Positions 13,951 through 22,340 are shown, counted from the stretch's first letter. The stretch: DNA of 30,277 bases from an uncultured Christensenellaceae bacterium (GCA_910587025.1 CAJUKR010000016.1:1-30277), one strand, 5' to 3'. The notes: a model not told the origin generated them from the sequence alone. Translations and numbers: made by a program.

Positions 13951-16617
13951 GTGTGGCATGACGATCTTTCCGGCGCGGTAAGAATGGTTTCGGACGCGAC
14001 GTTCGTGTTCGGACAGACGAGCGCGGGTATAAACAACATAAGGTTCGCTACTGTGACGAAAAATCGTTCGCGTAAAGTGTTCGAGTACAATTCGTACGGC
14101 AAAGGCGACGAATATATCGTGACGACGAAGAATACCGTTTTTGCCGACGATACGTCGAAGATCTGCAGGGAATATTACGACGAAAGTCTCAACTGCGTAA
14201 AGACGGTGGATTCCGAAGGCACGGTGACCGAAACCGAGTATGCGTACGGCAATCCCGTGCGAGTATCGACGCATAACGGCGAATACAATCTCGTGACGGA
14301 AAAAGTTTACGGAACGGCAAACGGACTAAACAACGGTACGGGATATTATCTTATAAAAGAAACCGAAACCGTACTCGGCGCGGATCATTCGCATACTTAC
14401 GGGTATACGAACGCCACCGGAGATATGACACAAAGCACTACGCCGAAAGGACAGCGGACGGATTATGCTTATTTGTCCGACGGAAACGTAACGAAAATTT
14501 CCGCGACGGTGGATTCGACGGAGAACAAAAACGAATTCGAGTACGAAAAGGGACGGCTTAAGAGTATAAAGCACAACGGTTTCGCCTACGATTTCGAGTA
14601 TAACGACTACGACGAAGTCACGGGTGTAAAAATAGGAAGCAAGTATTGTCTTTCCAAGGGTTATACCCATTCGTACACGGGCAGTTCGACAACGTTCGAT
14701 CACGATGCCGAGTCGCTGACAAACCGCAATTACGATGTGTACGGACGACTTACGGGAGTATATAACCTGAATATCGGCGACCGCGACGAAGAATACCGCA
14801 CAGACATATACGGCGGGGTAAGCGACGACGTTTCATCCGTCACGTCGCCGACCGACTCGAGACTGACGATAAATGCGGAAAGCAAACTCAGAAAACGTAT
14901 TGACAACGGACAGACAATGTTGTATAATTATGACAAACGCGGGAACTTGAAGAAAGTCGAGCGTAATCAGGGCGCAATGTTCCTGATGAAATCGGAGTTC
15001 GAATACGACCGCGACGACCGAATAACGCAGCGTAAGTATACGTCCGGAATCGGTATCGTACAGACGCAAAAGACGGCGTATAAAGACGGCGACGCGCTGA
15101 ATGCGGATAAACAGCAAAAGACCGAAACGACGATAGGCGGAAGGACAATAAGCACGGAAGACGGTTACGACGCGCTCGGACGCACTTCGACGGTGACGCG
15201 AAAAGTCGGAAGCATACAGCTGAAAGATACGTACGAGTATTTCACGAGGAACGGGAACGAAACCGACAGCACGAACTACGTGTCCCGCGTAGTAAAATCA
15301 CTGCCCGATACAACATTGACCGAAAGTTATATGTACGACGGCAACGGGAATATCTCGAAGATAATCACGCCGAACGGACATGTTGATTACCGCTATGACG
15401 GATTGAACAGACTTGTCCGCGAGGACAACGGAGTTCTCGGCAAGACGTACATATACGCATACGACGGCGGCGGAAATATCACAAGCCGCACGGAATACGC
15501 ATATACAACGGTAACAAACCCCGCAAACGGAAATGTAATAGGTTTCGCGTATACAGACAATGTGTACAAAGATAAACTGACGAGTTATAACGGACAGACG
15601 TGTACGTACGACGACGCCGGGAATCTTACGGGGTATAAAGGCGCGGCGCTTACGTGGAAATACGGCAGACTCGAGAGCTATAACAAAGATTCGCATACGA
15701 CGTATTATAAGTACGACGGAGAGGACGTAAGGCGGCGCAAGATCACAGGGTCGAGACAGACGACATATTACTACGAGGGTAGCAAACTACTCGGCGAGTT
15801 AAGGGAAGAACTCGACACGACCACGCCTATATGTTACATTTACGATCACCGAGGGATAGCGGGATATTACGACGGATACGGAGTATACGTATACCGAAAG
15901 AACTTGCAGGGCGACGTAACGGGTATATATAACGAGTCGGGGACGTTGGTAGCGGAATACGCATACGACGCATACGGAAGATGTAAGATCCTCAAAGACG
16001 TAGACGGAAAAGCGACCGAGAACGCGATCAGATACCGCGGGTACTATTACGATAACGAGAGCGGGCTGTATTATCTCATAAACAGGTATTACGATCCAGA
16101 ACTCGGACGGTTTATTTCGCGCGACCATATCGGGTATATGCTAATGAGTGGATTAGAACTAAACGGTTTGAATCTGTACGCATATTGTTTGGGAAACCCG
16201 GTAATGTATACAGACACGAACGGGGCGGTTGTTTCGGTCGTTGCTTTAGGATTTTTGGGTCTTTTAGGTTTATTTGGAGTATTTGTTATTTATGAAACCG
16301 AAACGAAATATCATCCGATAGAAACTGCTATTAAATCCTTTGGAGATATGACGAATGATTTTGTAAATCGATTGACTTCTGAGAAGATCGTTGTAAACGA
16401 AACCGATATACATAATGATAATATCTTGGAATTTAATGAACATTCAAAGAATTCGCGTCCGTCAACTAAAGGCAAACATGAAAAAGGACAAGCATCAAGA
16501 CAGAGGAATCGAAAAGGTGGAGAAAAGGGAGATAGGCGAAGACCTGATAATCGAAGTAATAAAAGAAGAATAAAGAATTCATTATTAGAAGATATAATAT
16601 TAACTTTATTGCTTTAA
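13951..16617 (+). CDS. RHS-repeat protein, 5'-truncated, with a swapped toxin-like tip
   Basis: The protein is made of YD-type RHS repeats through about residue 690. The RHS core follows (RYYDPELGRFISRD at about 712-725 and LYAYCLGNPVMYTDTNG at about 743-759), then a tip of about 130 residues. RHS proteins deliver C-terminal toxins to neighbouring cells. Normal proteins are 1500 or more residues with a secretion or anchoring N-terminus, which is absent here. The frame is open only back to 13909, the GTG at 13951 has no ribosome binding site, and copy A ends 35 nt before that point. So this is probably a displaced or orphan 3' fragment. The tip has a hydrophobic segment (about 762-785) and a very basic end (KGKHEKGQASRQRNRKGGEK). 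Its DNA becomes AT-rich from about 16230, typical of tip replacement. Confidence 0.8.
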   Translation: MWHDDLSGAVRMVSDATFVFGQTSAGINNIRFATVTKNRSRKVFEYNSYGKGDEYIVTTKNTVFADDTSKICREYYDESLNCVKTVDSEGTVTETEYAYGNPVRVSTHNGEYNLVTEKVYGTANGLNNGTGYYLIKETETVLGADHSHTYGYTNATGDMTQSTTPKGQRTDYAYLSDGNVTKISATVDSTENKNEFEYEKGRLKSIKHNGFAYDFEYNDYDEVTGVKIGSKYCLSKGYTHSYTGSSTTFDHDAESLTNRNYDVYGRLTGVYNLNIGDRDEEYRTDIYGGVSDDVSSVTSPTDSRLTINAESKLRKRIDNGQTMLYNYDKRGNLKKVERNQGAMFLMKSEFEYDRDDRITQRKYTSGIGIVQTQKTAYKDGDALNADKQQKTETTIGGRTISTEDGYDALGRTSTVTRKVGSIQLKDTYEYFTRNGNETDSTNYVSRVVKSLPDTTLTESYMYDGNGNISKIITPNGHVDYRYDGLNRLVREDNGVLGKTYIYAYDGGGNITSRTEYAYTTVTNPANGNVIGFAYTDNVYKDKLTSYNGQTCTYDDAGNLTGYKGAALTWKYGRLESYNKDSHTTYYKYDGEDVRRRKITGSRQTTYYYEGSKLLGELREELDTTTPICYIYDHRGIAGYYDGYGVYVYRKNLQGDVTGIYNESGTLVAEYAYDAYGRCKILKDVDGKATENAIRYRGYYYDNESGLYYLINRYYDPELGRFISRDHIGYMLMSGLELNGLNLYAYCLGNPVMYTDTNGAVVSVVALGFLGLLGLFGVFVIYETETKYHPIETAIKSFGDMTNDFVNRLTSEKIVVNETDIHNDNILEFNEHSKNSRPSTKGKHEKGQASRQRNRKGGEKGDRRRPDNRSNKRRIKNSLLEDIILTLLL

Positions 16618-16654
16618 GTTATTGTTTGATTTTGATAAATATTCGAGGTGTATT

Positions 16655-17197
16655 ATGAAGAATCTGCTCATGAAATTAATGGACGGTAAAGTATTGTGTT
16701 CTGTCTATGATTCAGACGATAATATTGATAAATTCGATGTAGGATTTATCATTGCTGTTGACGATGATTTTGCATTAATGTCCGGAATTTGTCCTAACGG
16801 AGATAATGACGGATATTATTTGAAGTCCGTAGACAGTCTTTACAAAATTGAAGTCAATAGTCAATATAATCGAAAGATAGAAATATTGCATAGCGGAAAA
16901 GATACTGTTTTCAATCAAATCTCCGAGTATGATCCGAAAAATGTTTTCTGGAGCATATTGAAATTATTGAAGAAGCAACAAGAGTTATGTTCTTTTTATC
17001 TTTTTGATTCTGATAGTAGCAACGTTATCGGATGTATAGAAGAGTTTGACGATAATATAGTCAAGATATCCGCATATAATGAATATGGATTATTGGACGG
17101 AACGGTATATATTCGGATAGGCGACATTACAGGTATGTCTTTCAAGTCTTCCGAAGAAATAAAAATCGGTCGGTTAATCGGTAGTCAAAAAGAATAA
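16655..17197 (+). CDS. Probable immunity protein for the RHS tip
   Basis: This is a 180-residue acidic, soluble protein with alternating beta-like segments. The first half (GKVLCSVYDSDDNIDKFDVG then FIIAVDDDFALMSGICPNGD) resembles small Sm-like or SH3-like proteins often found beside polymorphic toxins; the link is an inference. The ATG at 16655 has GAGGTG upstream; a TTG at 16622 is in frame but unsupported. It starts 37 nt after the RHS stop, shares its AT-rich composition, and is followed by two strong hairpins. Position directly after an RHS tip is the main evidence for an immunity role. Confidence 0.65.
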   Translation: MKNLLMKLMDGKVLCSVYDSDDNIDKFDVGFIIAVDDDFALMSGICPNGDNDGYYLKSVDSLYKIEVNSQYNRKIEILHSGKDTVFNQISEYDPKNVFWSILKLLKKQQELCSFYLFDSDSSNVIGCIEEFDDNIVKISAYNEYGLLDGTVYIRIGDITGMSFKSSEEIKIGRLIGSQKE

Positions 17198-17225
17198 TCG
17201 AAATGTTAAAATGGTGCTGTAAATT

Positions 17226-17257
17226 CGAAAAGGCAGGAGAGCGTTCCTGCCTTTTCG
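17226..17257 (+). terminator. 13-bp hairpin after the immunity gene
   Basis: cgaaaaggcagga (17226-17238) pairs perfectly with 17245-17257 around a 6-nt loop. There is no T-tract beyond the CTTTT in the stem, so it may be an additional or processing hairpin. Confidence 0.5.
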
Positions 17258-17285
17258 GTATATAAACGGTAAACTTGTGAAATGC

Positions 17286-17323
17286 AAGCCATGCGATGAA
17301 AATTTTCATCGCATGGCTTTTTT
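17286..17323 (+). terminator. Strong intrinsic terminator after RHS/immunity genes
   Basis: This is a 34-base perfect palindrome (17286-17302 with 17303-17319) that includes gccatgcgatg/catcgcatggc, followed by T6. Confidence 0.9.
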
Positions 17324-17373
17324 ATCAGATCGAAATAAGATACGGAGAAAAATTTTTCGAAAAAAGTATATAC

Positions 17374-17410
17374 AAAAAAACAAATGCGGACAACACGTTG
17401 TCCACATTTG
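17374..17410 (-). terminator. Intrinsic terminator of the surface protein gene
   Basis: caaatgcggacaac (17381-17394) pairs with gttgtccacatttg (17397-17410) with one mismatch. On the minus strand a run of seven T (17380-17374) follows. It serves the gene at 17465-18148. Confidence 0.8.
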
Positions 17411-17464
17411 TATGATATAATGCGTGTGAAAATATAGAACAAATGTTCTTAAAAGTGCGAGATG

Positions 17465-18148
17465 TTATTTGCCGTCTTTTTTCGGCTTGTCTTTGCTTCG
17501 CGTAAGAATGAACACGAGCAGGAAGGCGGGCACGGCGAGGCTGACTACGAGAATGATCTCGACGGGGAGCGAAAGGGTGCCGTACGCGTCGTCCTCTTTC
17601 GGTGGGACGATTATATCGTCGTTATCGGGCGGTGGTTCTTCGGGCGCGACCGCCTGCACGTCGTTTTCTTCGGGCAGGGTAACCGTTACGCCTTCGCTTC
17701 CTATATATCCGCGCAATGTCCCGTTTGCGCCTTTCAGTCGGCAATAGTAAACGCCCGCGGTCGCCGCTTTGCCGTATAAAAATAGCGAATCCGTAGAGCT
17801 TACGGGGGTGAGCACGTTGGTACAGTTCTCGTCGGCATAGAGGTATATCGACGCTATACCGCTTTTGAGCGCGACTTTGCCGCTCGTGGCGTATTTGGTG
17901 ACCGGCTCGTAATCCACCTTTTCGACGTCGCCGCGTTTGACGTATCCCGACATATCGAGGTATGTGACCGCGGTATAGTCGTTGCCTTCGTCTTCGACCG
18001 CAACGAAATACGTTTTGGGCAGAATGAAAAGGCAGGTATAGTCCACGCCGTCGAAAGCGTAAAATCCGACGGGCTCTGGAATATATGCGTACGTTACGTT
18101 CGGAAGCGCGACCGCAAGCACTGTTTGAAGGAGAAGCAAAAATTTCAT
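17465..18148 (-). CDS. Secreted, membrane-anchored protein with SH3-like domains
   Basis: This is a 227-residue envelope protein. Residues 1-21 form a signal peptide (ending TYA). Residues about 25-160 look like two SH3b-like beta modules (FILPKTYFVAVEDEG, YTAVTYLDMSGYVKRGDVEK; then GIASIYLYADENC and YYCRLKGANGTLRGYIGSEG). A Pro/Asp/Glu-rich linker follows (about 165-190), then a C-terminal membrane helix (about 195-217) and a basic tail. SH3b modules commonly bind cell wall; the exact role is unknown. The ATG at 18148 follows an extended -10 box by 6 nt with no ribosome binding site, so the mRNA is probably leaderless. It is divergent from the phage cassette. Confidence 0.75.
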   Translation of the reverse strand: MKFLLLLQTVLAVALPNVTYAYIPEPVGFYAFDGVDYTCLFILPKTYFVAVEDEGNDYTAVTYLDMSGYVKRGDVEKVDYEPVTKYATSGKVALKSGIASIYLYADENCTNVLTPVSSTDSLFLYGKAATAGVYYCRLKGANGTLRGYIGSEGVTVTLPEENDVQAVAPEEPPPDNDDIIVPPKEDDAYGTLSLPVEIILVVSLAVPAFLLVFILTRSKDKPKKDGK

Positions 18149-18154
18149 GGCACG

Positions 18155-18163
18155 ATTATACCA
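18155..18163 (-). promoter_or_regulatory. Extended -10 promoter giving a probable leaderless mRNA (gene at 17465-18148)
   Basis: On the minus strand TGGTATAAT (18163-18155) is a full TGn-TATAAT extended -10, lying 6 nt before the ATG. No good -35 is present, as is common for extended -10 promoters. Confidence 0.65.
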
Positions 18164-18180
18164 CGCCGAGGTTGTCGGAA

Positions 18181-18202
18181 TTTTACCGAATGTGCGGTAA
18201 AA
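18181..18202 (+). other. Hairpin before the terminase gene
   Basis: ttttaccg (18181-18188) and cggtaaaa (18195-18202) form a perfect 8-bp stem with a 6-nt loop. A similar tttacc/ggtaaa hairpin lies before the capsid gene (22322-22340). Confidence 0.4.
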
Positions 18203-18249
18203 AAAGGAAAATTACGGAATGCGCCGTGAAAGAGCTATCGGAGAGAATC

Positions 18250-19680
18250 ATGGACGGAATGACTGAAAAGGAAATAATTTTGCGGCTTAAGACGGTGGAG
18301 CGCAAACTGGACGCGGCGAAGAAGAACAACCGCCTCGCGCACTATAACGAGCCGCCGCTCGTACACGAAAAACAGCTTGCGTTTCACAGGTGCGAAAAGC
18401 GCAATCGCTGGGTGTTCGGAGGCAACCGCAGCGGAAAGACTGAGTGCGGCGCGGTCGAAACGGTGTGGCGGGCGCGCGGCATTCATCCTTACCGCGAAAA
18501 CAAACCCACCGAAGGTTGGGTCGTTTCGCTGACGCGAGAGGTACAGCGCGACGTCGCGCAGCGAAAAATACTGTCGTATCTGAAAAAGGAATGGATAGCC
18601 GACGTCGTGATGGTGTCGGGTAAATCCTCTCAGCCCGAAGGCGGCGTGATCGATTATATATCCGTGTTCAACGTGTTCGGTTCGACGTCGAGAATAGGTT
18701 TCAAGTCGTGCGAGAGCGGTCGGGAAAAATTCCAGGGCGCGAGCCTGGATTATGTATGGTTCGACGAAGAGCCGCCCGAGGACGTTTACGACGAATGCCG
18801 TATGCGAGTATTCGACCGTCACGGCGATATATACGGTACTATGACGCCGCTTAAAGGTCTGACCTTCGTATACGATAAGATATATATGTCGTCCGATCCC
18901 GATGTGTGGTACGAGTTCATGGAATGGGCGGACAACCCGTATCTCGACCGCCGCGACGTGGACAGCCTGACCGCCGCGCTTTCCGCGGACGTACTCGACA
19001 GCAGGCGTTACGGGCGGTTCATAAAGCGGAGCGGGCTGGTATATCCCGAGTTCGACGAATCGGTGCACGTCATAGACGACAGACCTATCCCGACCGAGTG
19101 GCAGGATACGATGTCGATCGACCCCGGACTGAACAATCCGCTTGCCTGTCTTTGGCTGGCGGTGGACGGCGACGGGACGGTATTCGTAGTTCGAGAGTAT
19201 TACGCCGCTGGCAGATCGGTGGACTGGCACGCCGACGAGATCGCGCGGAAAAGCAGGGAACTGAACTGGCGCACCGATCGCGGAAAGCTGACCGCGCTTA
19301 TCGACTCGGCGGCGAATCAGCGCACGCTGTCCGGAATGAAGAGCGTGAGCGAACTGTTCCGCGAACGTGGCATACTCGTCAATCCGAAGGTCAACAAGGA
19401 TATGTACTCGGGGATAAACACCGTCAAATCGTATCTCGGCGGCGACGGCGAAACTCCGAGACTGTTCGTATTCCGTTCGTGCGTCAATCTGATACGCGAG
19501 CTGAAAACTTACACATGGGCGGACGGCGACCGACCGATCAAAAAGGACGATCATTGCGTCGATGCTCTGCGGTATTATCTTATGACGAAGCCGGAGGGCA
19601 GGGTCGCGCCCGAGCCTAAGACCGAGTTACAGCTGTATAAGGAAAAACTGGCGCGGCGACTTCATCCGCACAGAAAGTGA
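18250..19680 (+). CDS. Phage terminase large subunit
   Basis: This is the DNA-packaging motor: an ATPase that drives DNA into the procapsid plus a headful or site nuclease. With ATG 18250 it has 476 residues. Walker A is GGNRSGKT at 57-64, Walker B DYVWFDEEP at 167-175 and the coupling motif YGTMTPLKG at 195-203. The RNase-H-like nuclease has acidic residues in SIDPGLNN (D291) and LIDSAANQ (D352), with a third in the C-terminal KKDDHCVDALRYYL. The start is placed at 18250 because CGGAGAG precedes it; in-frame GTG 18226 and ATG 18190 are alternatives, while 18085 overlaps the divergent gene. It is the first gene of the structural cassette. Confidence 0.93.
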   Translation: MDGMTEKEIILRLKTVERKLDAAKKNNRLAHYNEPPLVHEKQLAFHRCEKRNRWVFGGNRSGKTECGAVETVWRARGIHPYRENKPTEGWVVSLTREVQRDVAQRKILSYLKKEWIADVVMVSGKSSQPEGGVIDYISVFNVFGSTSRIGFKSCESGREKFQGASLDYVWFDEEPPEDVYDECRMRVFDRHGDIYGTMTPLKGLTFVYDKIYMSSDPDVWYEFMEWADNPYLDRRDVDSLTAALSADVLDSRRYGRFIKRSGLVYPEFDESVHVIDDRPIPTEWQDTMSIDPGLNNPLACLWLAVDGDGTVFVVREYYAAGRSVDWHADEIARKSRELNWRTDRGKLTALIDSAANQRTLSGMKSVSELFRERGILVNPKVNKDMYSGINTVKSYLGGDGETPRLFVFRSCVNLIRELKTYTWADGDRPIKKDDHCVDALRYYLMTKPEGRVAPEPKTELQLYKEKLARRLHPHRK

Positions 19681-19692
19681 AGGAGGACGACT

Positions 19693-19992
19693 GTGAAAAA
19701 AAGCGACAACGATCCGCTTATCGCGGCGCTCAGGAAAAAGGCATTCGGCTATACGGTGAGCGAGCAGGCTACGGAATACGACGCCGAAGGCAACGAAACG
19801 AAGAATAAGGTCACAACCAAAGAAGTGCCGCCCGATCTGTCGGCGATCAAGATGTTGCTTGATATGGGCGGAGAAGAGGAGATGAGCGAGGAAGAATTGG
19901 AGCGGGAGCGCCGCCGATTGCTCGACTTGCTCGCCGAAATGCGAAAAACCGAAAAGCGAAAAGGAAGGAGTAAAGAGAATGGAACTGAATAA
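19693..19992 (+). CDS. Small phage protein, possible terminase small-subunit-like
   Basis: This is a 99-residue charged protein starting at a GTG with GAAGGAGG in front. The segment ALRKKAFGYTVSEQATEYDA then VTTKEVPPDLSAIKMLLDMG resembles the C-terminal part of phage small-terminase or packaging-associated proteins, in which a PPD motif follows a beta-hairpin. The rest is a Glu/Arg-rich helix. It lacks an obvious DNA-binding helix-turn-helix, so a full small subunit is not certain. It lies 12 nt after the large terminase gene and overlaps the next gene by 14 nt. Confidence 0.7.
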   Translation: MKKSDNDPLIAALRKKAFGYTVSEQATEYDAEGNETKNKVTTKEVPPDLSAIKMLLDMGGEEEMSEEELERERRRLLDLLAEMRKTEKRKGRSKENGTE

Positions 19993-20164
19993 GTGCAAAT
20001 ACCGTATCAGGTGCGAACTGGGCGCGTGCGGCAACCGCGCCGAATATACGCTTTCCATGCCGCGCGCCGGCATACATGCAAATGTGCACATGTGTGCCGA
20101 GTGTCTGAGCGAAATAGCCATACTCGGCGGAAAGGCGCTGTTCGACGCTACCAAGCCCGCGTAA
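19979..20164 (+). CDS. Small Cys-rich (zinc-ribbon-like) phage protein
   Basis: This is a 61-residue protein with cysteines at 6, 12, 17, 39 and 42. C12/C17 and the CAEC pair (39-42) could bind one zinc ion. No family is recognised. The start overlaps the previous gene by 14 nt and has GGAAGGAG upstream. It is probably translated with its neighbours and may be a minor packaging or regulatory factor; that is speculation. Confidence 0.65.
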   Translation: MELNKCKYRIRCELGACGNRAEYTLSMPRAGIHANVHMCAECLSEIAILGGKALFDATKPA

Positions 20165-20203
20165 AAGACGCGCGGCGCGAAAATTCGGAAGGAGAAAGGA
20201 TAA

Positions 20204-22063
20204 ATGAAGAAAAGACTTATAACGGCGGAATCGGCGAGGTCGGAGTCGGAGCGGCTGACCGCGCTCGAGGTGCGCCGAGATTATGAGCGCAGGCGGGAGG
20301 AACGCCGCGCGACCGAAGCGCAGTGGACGCTCAACGCCTGTTTCCTCGCGGGACGGCAGTTCGCCGAGATCGGTCCGCTTTTGAGCGTTACGGATATCCC
20401 GAGCGAATATCCGTGGCAGGAAAGGCAGGTATACAATCATATCGCGCCGATCATCGAAACGCGGCTTGCCAAGCTCGCGGCTGTACGTCCCGTCATGAGC
20501 GTGCGCCCTGCGTCGTCGTCGGACGGCGATCTGAAGACAGCCAACGCGGCGTCGAAAATACTTTCGGCGGTTACGGCGCGACTGGAAACGGACAATATCG
20601 TATCGCGGGCGACGATGTGGAGCGAGTTGACGGGGAGCGCGTTCTATAAGGTGACCTGGTCGGGCGGCAAGAACGGCGACGTATCCATTACCACCGTGTC
20701 GCCGTACGAGATATATCCCGACAGTCAGAGCGCGGCGGGCATGGACGAAGTGCGGTCGCTCATTCACGCCCGCGCCGTCCCCGTCGGGGAGATTAACGCG
20801 GCGTACGGGGTGAATGTGAGACCCGAAGACGTCGAACTTGCCATTCCCGAACGGGCGGCGTTTGCGGCTATGCCCGATCTGCGCGTGACGAAAAGGGAGG
20901 ACTGCGCGGTACTTATCGAGAGATACGAAAGACCGAGCGCGAAAAAACCGGACGGCGAACTTATCATAGTGGCGGGCGAAAGGGTGCTGTTCTCGGGCGC
21001 GTTGCCGTACAGGAACGGCACGGACGGCAGCCGCACGTTCCCGTTCGTGAAACAGGACGCGCTGATCATGCCCGGATCGTTCTTCGGTACGAGTATGATC
21101 GAACGCGCTATTCCCATTCAGCGCGCGTACAACGCGGTCAAAAACCGTAAACACGAATTCATGAACCGCATATGCTGCGGCGTGCTTGCCGTCGAGGACG
21201 GGGCGGTGGACGAGGAAGAACTGACGGAAGGCGGGCTTCGTCCCGGGTCGGTGCTCGTTTACCGTCAGGGCAGTCAGGCGCCGCGCATGCTCGATCAGGG
21301 CAACGTCCCCGCGATCTTCTCGGCGGAGGAGAGCAAGCTGGAAGAGGAGTTCAACGTCATTACGGGAGTAAGCGACATCATGCGCTCGTCGAGCGTGCCA
21401 ATAAACGCGTCCTCGGGTACCGCCATTCAGTTGTTGATCGACCAGGACGACACCCGTCTTACGATAACGTCCGATCTCATACGCGCAGCCGTACGCGACA
21501 TCGCGAAAATGACGCTCAGGCTTTATAAGCAATTCGCGTCGGATACGCGGCTCACGCGGTGTGTGGGAGAGGACGGCGAAGTCGAGCTTGTCGAGTGGAA
21601 GGGCTCGGATATCGGGGAATGCGACGTGGTATACGACACCGTTGCCGAAACCGCGGCGAGCCGTTCGGGCAAACAGTCGAGATTGCTCGAACTGCTCAGG
21701 CTCGGACTGCTTACGGGCGACGACGGACGGCTCGATACCGCGACGCGGCACAAACTGCTCGCTGCGTTCGGATACGGCAACTGGGAAACTGCGGAGGAAG
21801 TGCGCGGGCTTCACGAACAGAAGGCGGACAAAGAGAATCTCGCCGCGGCGGACGGCGACATCGAGGCGAGCGAGATCGACGACCACGACGTACACGAGCG
21901 ATCGCATATACGGTATATGCTGTCGGGGGATTTCGCCGCGGCGGCGGAGAAAGATGCGGGACTCGAAACGCGTATGCTCGGGCATATCCGATCTCACCGC
22001 GCCATGAAAAAACTGACGGAGAGGGCGAATGCGGTCGCGTCGGACGAACAGACGTTCGCTTAA
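20204..22063 (+). CDS. Phage portal protein
   Basis: This 619-residue protein forms the twelve-subunit ring at one capsid vertex through which DNA enters and exits. Evidence is its position after the terminase, its size, and portal-type sequence: an N-terminal helical segment, the YPWQERQVYNHIAPIIETRL region, the SGSAFYKVTW/ISPYEIYPD-like beta region (VSPYEIYPDSQSA), and the central helix AIPIQRAYNAVKNRKHEFMN. The late segment ITGVSDIMRSSSVPINASSG is also family-like. It resembles P22-type portals more than short HK97 portals. AAGGAGA precedes the ATG. Confidence 0.85.
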   Translation: MKKRLITAESARSESERLTALEVRRDYERRREERRATEAQWTLNACFLAGRQFAEIGPLLSVTDIPSEYPWQERQVYNHIAPIIETRLAKLAAVRPVMSVRPASSSDGDLKTANAASKILSAVTARLETDNIVSRATMWSELTGSAFYKVTWSGGKNGDVSITTVSPYEIYPDSQSAAGMDEVRSLIHARAVPVGEINAAYGVNVRPEDVELAIPERAAFAAMPDLRVTKREDCAVLIERYERPSAKKPDGELIIVAGERVLFSGALPYRNGTDGSRTFPFVKQDALIMPGSFFGTSMIERAIPIQRAYNAVKNRKHEFMNRICCGVLAVEDGAVDEEELTEGGLRPGSVLVYRQGSQAPRMLDQGNVPAIFSAEESKLEEEFNVITGVSDIMRSSSVPINASSGTAIQLLIDQDDTRLTITSDLIRAAVRDIAKMTLRLYKQFASDTRLTRCVGEDGEVELVEWKGSDIGECDVVYDTVAETAASRSGKQSRLLELLRLGLLTGDDGRLDTATRHKLLAAFGYGNWETAEEVRGLHEQKADKENLAAADGDIEASEIDDHDVHERSHIRYMLSGDFAAAAEKDAGLETRMLGHIRSHRAMKKLTERANAVASDEQTFA

Positions 22064-22301
22064 AAGCGAGATCGCCGCGCTTCGGTCGGAAAACGCCGCG
22101 CTCCGCTCCGCCGCTGTAAGCGTGTCCGCAAAAGCCGATGCCGTCCATCCTTCGGACGAAACGGTTTCGACTTCCGTTCCGTTCGAGCCCAAGCAGCCCG
22201 CCACCATACTTTCGGGCGGATTCCCGACGCGGGCGGCTGAGCTTAAAGCTCATAATCTTAAAGAGGCGAAAGAAATTCTGCTGGCTCTCGACAGGTGGTA
22301 A
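22029..22301 (+). CDS. Small coiled-coil phage protein, possible scaffold
   Basis: This is a 90-residue protein whose N-terminal third is a heptad-like coiled coil (SEIAALRSENAALRSAAVSV), followed by a Ser/Thr/Pro-rich spacer and a short C-terminal helix (LKAHNLKEAKEILLALDRW). It overlaps the portal gene by 35 nt and has GGAGAGG in front of its ATG. Position between portal and capsid is where phages keep protease or scaffold genes. No protease is present, so a mini-scaffold is plausible but unproven. Confidence 0.65.
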   Translation: MRSRRTNRRSLKSEIAALRSENAALRSAAVSVSAKADAVHPSDETVSTSVPFEPKQPATILSGGFPTRAAELKAHNLKEAKEILLALDRW

Positions 22302-22321
22302 AAGTCGAAAGCCCGAAAGTT

Positions 22322-22340
22322 TTTACCGATTGCAGGTAAA
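22322..22340 (+). other. Hairpin before the major capsid gene
   Basis: tttacc (22322-22327) and ggtaaa (22335-22340) form a 6-bp stem resembling the hairpin at 18181-18202. It lies in the longest gap of the cassette's head section, just ahead of the capsid ribosome binding site. Confidence 0.35.

Noticed and set aside
18085..18249. N-terminal extension of the large terminase
   Set aside because: Its first part overlaps the divergent gene and its promoter; the ribosome binding site at 18239-18245 favours ATG 18250.
19847..22207. Very long minus-strand open frame (786 codons) opposite the portal gene
   Set aside because: It crosses several convincing overlapping phage genes on the plus strand and has shadow-type Arg-rich composition.
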